From NCBI GenBank assembly GCA_946630645.1, contig CAMOZD010000104.1, positions 1-5,383 of the forward strand: a stretch of 5,383 bases of DNA, read 5' to 3'. The position numbers and the translations under genes are program-made. Source of the DNA: an uncultured Lachnospiraceae bacterium. GTDB taxonomy: Bacteria; Bacillota; Clostridia; Lachnospirales; Lachnospiraceae. How positions within the stretch are numbered: the stretch's first letter is position 1; every line of letters begins with the position of its first letter. The notes beneath the pieces are model-generated. The model ran no database searches. It was given only the letters and a program-made list of their open reading frames with translations, and was not told the DNA's origin. This document shows, piece after piece, positions 4,885-5,383 of this stretch.

Positions 4885-4922
4885 GTATCTGATATTCAGT
4901 TTTGGAGGAACAGACATTAACC

Positions 4923-5383
4923 ATGAAAGAAAAACAGAAGTCAGAAAAAAAGGACCATATATCCTTTAGGGATGCTTTTTTCCGGGGGATGACAGAGCTG
5001 ATTGTCATCAGTCTGGCTGTGCTTTTTTTCTTTTTCATTTACAAGATTGATGTAATATTTGCCATTATTCAAAAGATAGTCAGGATCCTCATGCCTGTGA
5101 TTGTGGGGGCTGTCATTGCCTATCTGCTGAATCCGGTCGACGATTATTTTGAGGGGATTTACCTCAAGTATTTCGGCCATTATTTCAAGACGGAGAAAAG
5201 AAAGAAGAAGTATATCAAAATTGCCGGAGTGGCCACGGCCATACTTCTGTTTCTGATTATCCTTTTTATGTTATTTTACCTTGTCGTTCCACAGATTTAT
5301 TATAATACCAGGAACCTGATCGTGGCTCTGCCGGGCCAGGTGAGAGACCTGATGGAGTGGATCACGGCAAAGATGGCCGATGA
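4923..5383 (+). CDS. AI-2E/PerM-family membrane transport protein, N-terminal part (3' end cut by window)
   Basis: The frame runs from ATG 4923 to the end of the window (153 complete codons, no stop). After a lysine-rich cytoplasmic start (MKEKQKSEKKD), there are hydrophobic segments at about residues 24-42, 48-72 and 100-122. The second contains PVIVGAVIAYLLNPV (58-72), the family hallmark near the N-terminus of AI-2E transporter (PF01594) proteins. A charged loop with KTEKRKKK (89-96) separates the second and third segments. Family members are usually about 350-450 residues with seven to eight membrane helices. Some have been linked to autoinducer-2 export or to Na+/H+ antiport, but most are uncharacterised, so no substrate is assigned. 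The GGAGGA Shine-Dalgarno lies 13 bases before the ATG, slightly far, but no better in-frame start exists; the next Met (residue 23) would cut into the first helix. The gene is divergent from the zinc-ribbon gene. Confidence 0.88.
   Translation, partial: MKEKQKSEKKDHISFRDAFFRGMTELIVISLAVLFFFFIYKIDVIFAIIQKIVRILMPVIVGAVIAYLLNPVDDYFEGIYLKYFGHYFKTEKRKKKYIKIAGVATAILLFLIILFMLFYLVVPQIYYNTRNLIVALPGQVRDLMEWITAKMAD

Overview
This 5.4-kb window looks like a chromosomal segment of a Gram-positive, Clostridia-type bacterium, probably Lachnospiraceae-like. The reasons are strong GGAGG ribosome-binding sites, AT-rich intergenic regions with near-consensus sigma-A promoters, intrinsic terminators, a whiA gene followed by an HPr-like gene, and moderately GC-rich coding sequence. 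The taxonomic call is an inference; nothing here fixes the genus.

Layout. (1) 1-771: the 3' half of whiA and, 30 bp downstream, a small HPr-fold protein that has Asp at the position of the catalytic His15 but keeps the regulatory Ser46, so it resembles Crh rather than a working PTS phosphocarrier. (2) 772-1061: a 290-bp AT-rich gap with three imperfect 14-15 bp repeats, a good promoter, a long terminator-type hairpin and a second small hairpin. (3) 1062-1820: a classical short-chain dehydrogenase/reductase (SDR). (4) 1821-2031: a regulatory gap with a 30-bp-spaced direct repeat, an extended -10 promoter overlapped by a perfect 17-bp palindrome, and a structured leader with a G8 tract and a 24-codon mini-ORF that abuts the next gene. 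(5) 2032-3546: an FGGY-family sugar kinase most like L-xylulose kinase (LyxK). (6) 3593-3631: a strong, probably bidirectional, terminator. (7) 3663-4649, minus strand: a membrane-anchored zinc-ribbon protein with a low-complexity Ser/Asp/Gln linker containing a 2 x 45-bp tandem repeat. (8) 4650-4922: a divergent promoter region. (9) 4923-5383: the 5' part of an AI-2E/PerM-family membrane protein that runs off the window.

Functional reading. whiA and the HPr-like gene are the end of a conserved housekeeping cluster. The SDR and the kinase lie on the same strand with no clear terminator between them, and could be a small sugar or polyol unit in which the SDR interconverts an alcohol and a ketose and the kinase phosphorylates the ketose. 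No transporter, epimerase or regulator of such a pathway is in the window, so the substrate is unknown. The zinc-ribbon and AI-2E-family genes are divergently transcribed and have no evident link to the sugar genes. I see no mobile element, CRISPR array, tRNA or rRNA, and no clear novel multi-gene system. The most interesting signals are regulatory: a possible conditional terminator ahead of the SDR gene, the palindrome on the kinase promoter, and the His-to-Asp HPr homologue.
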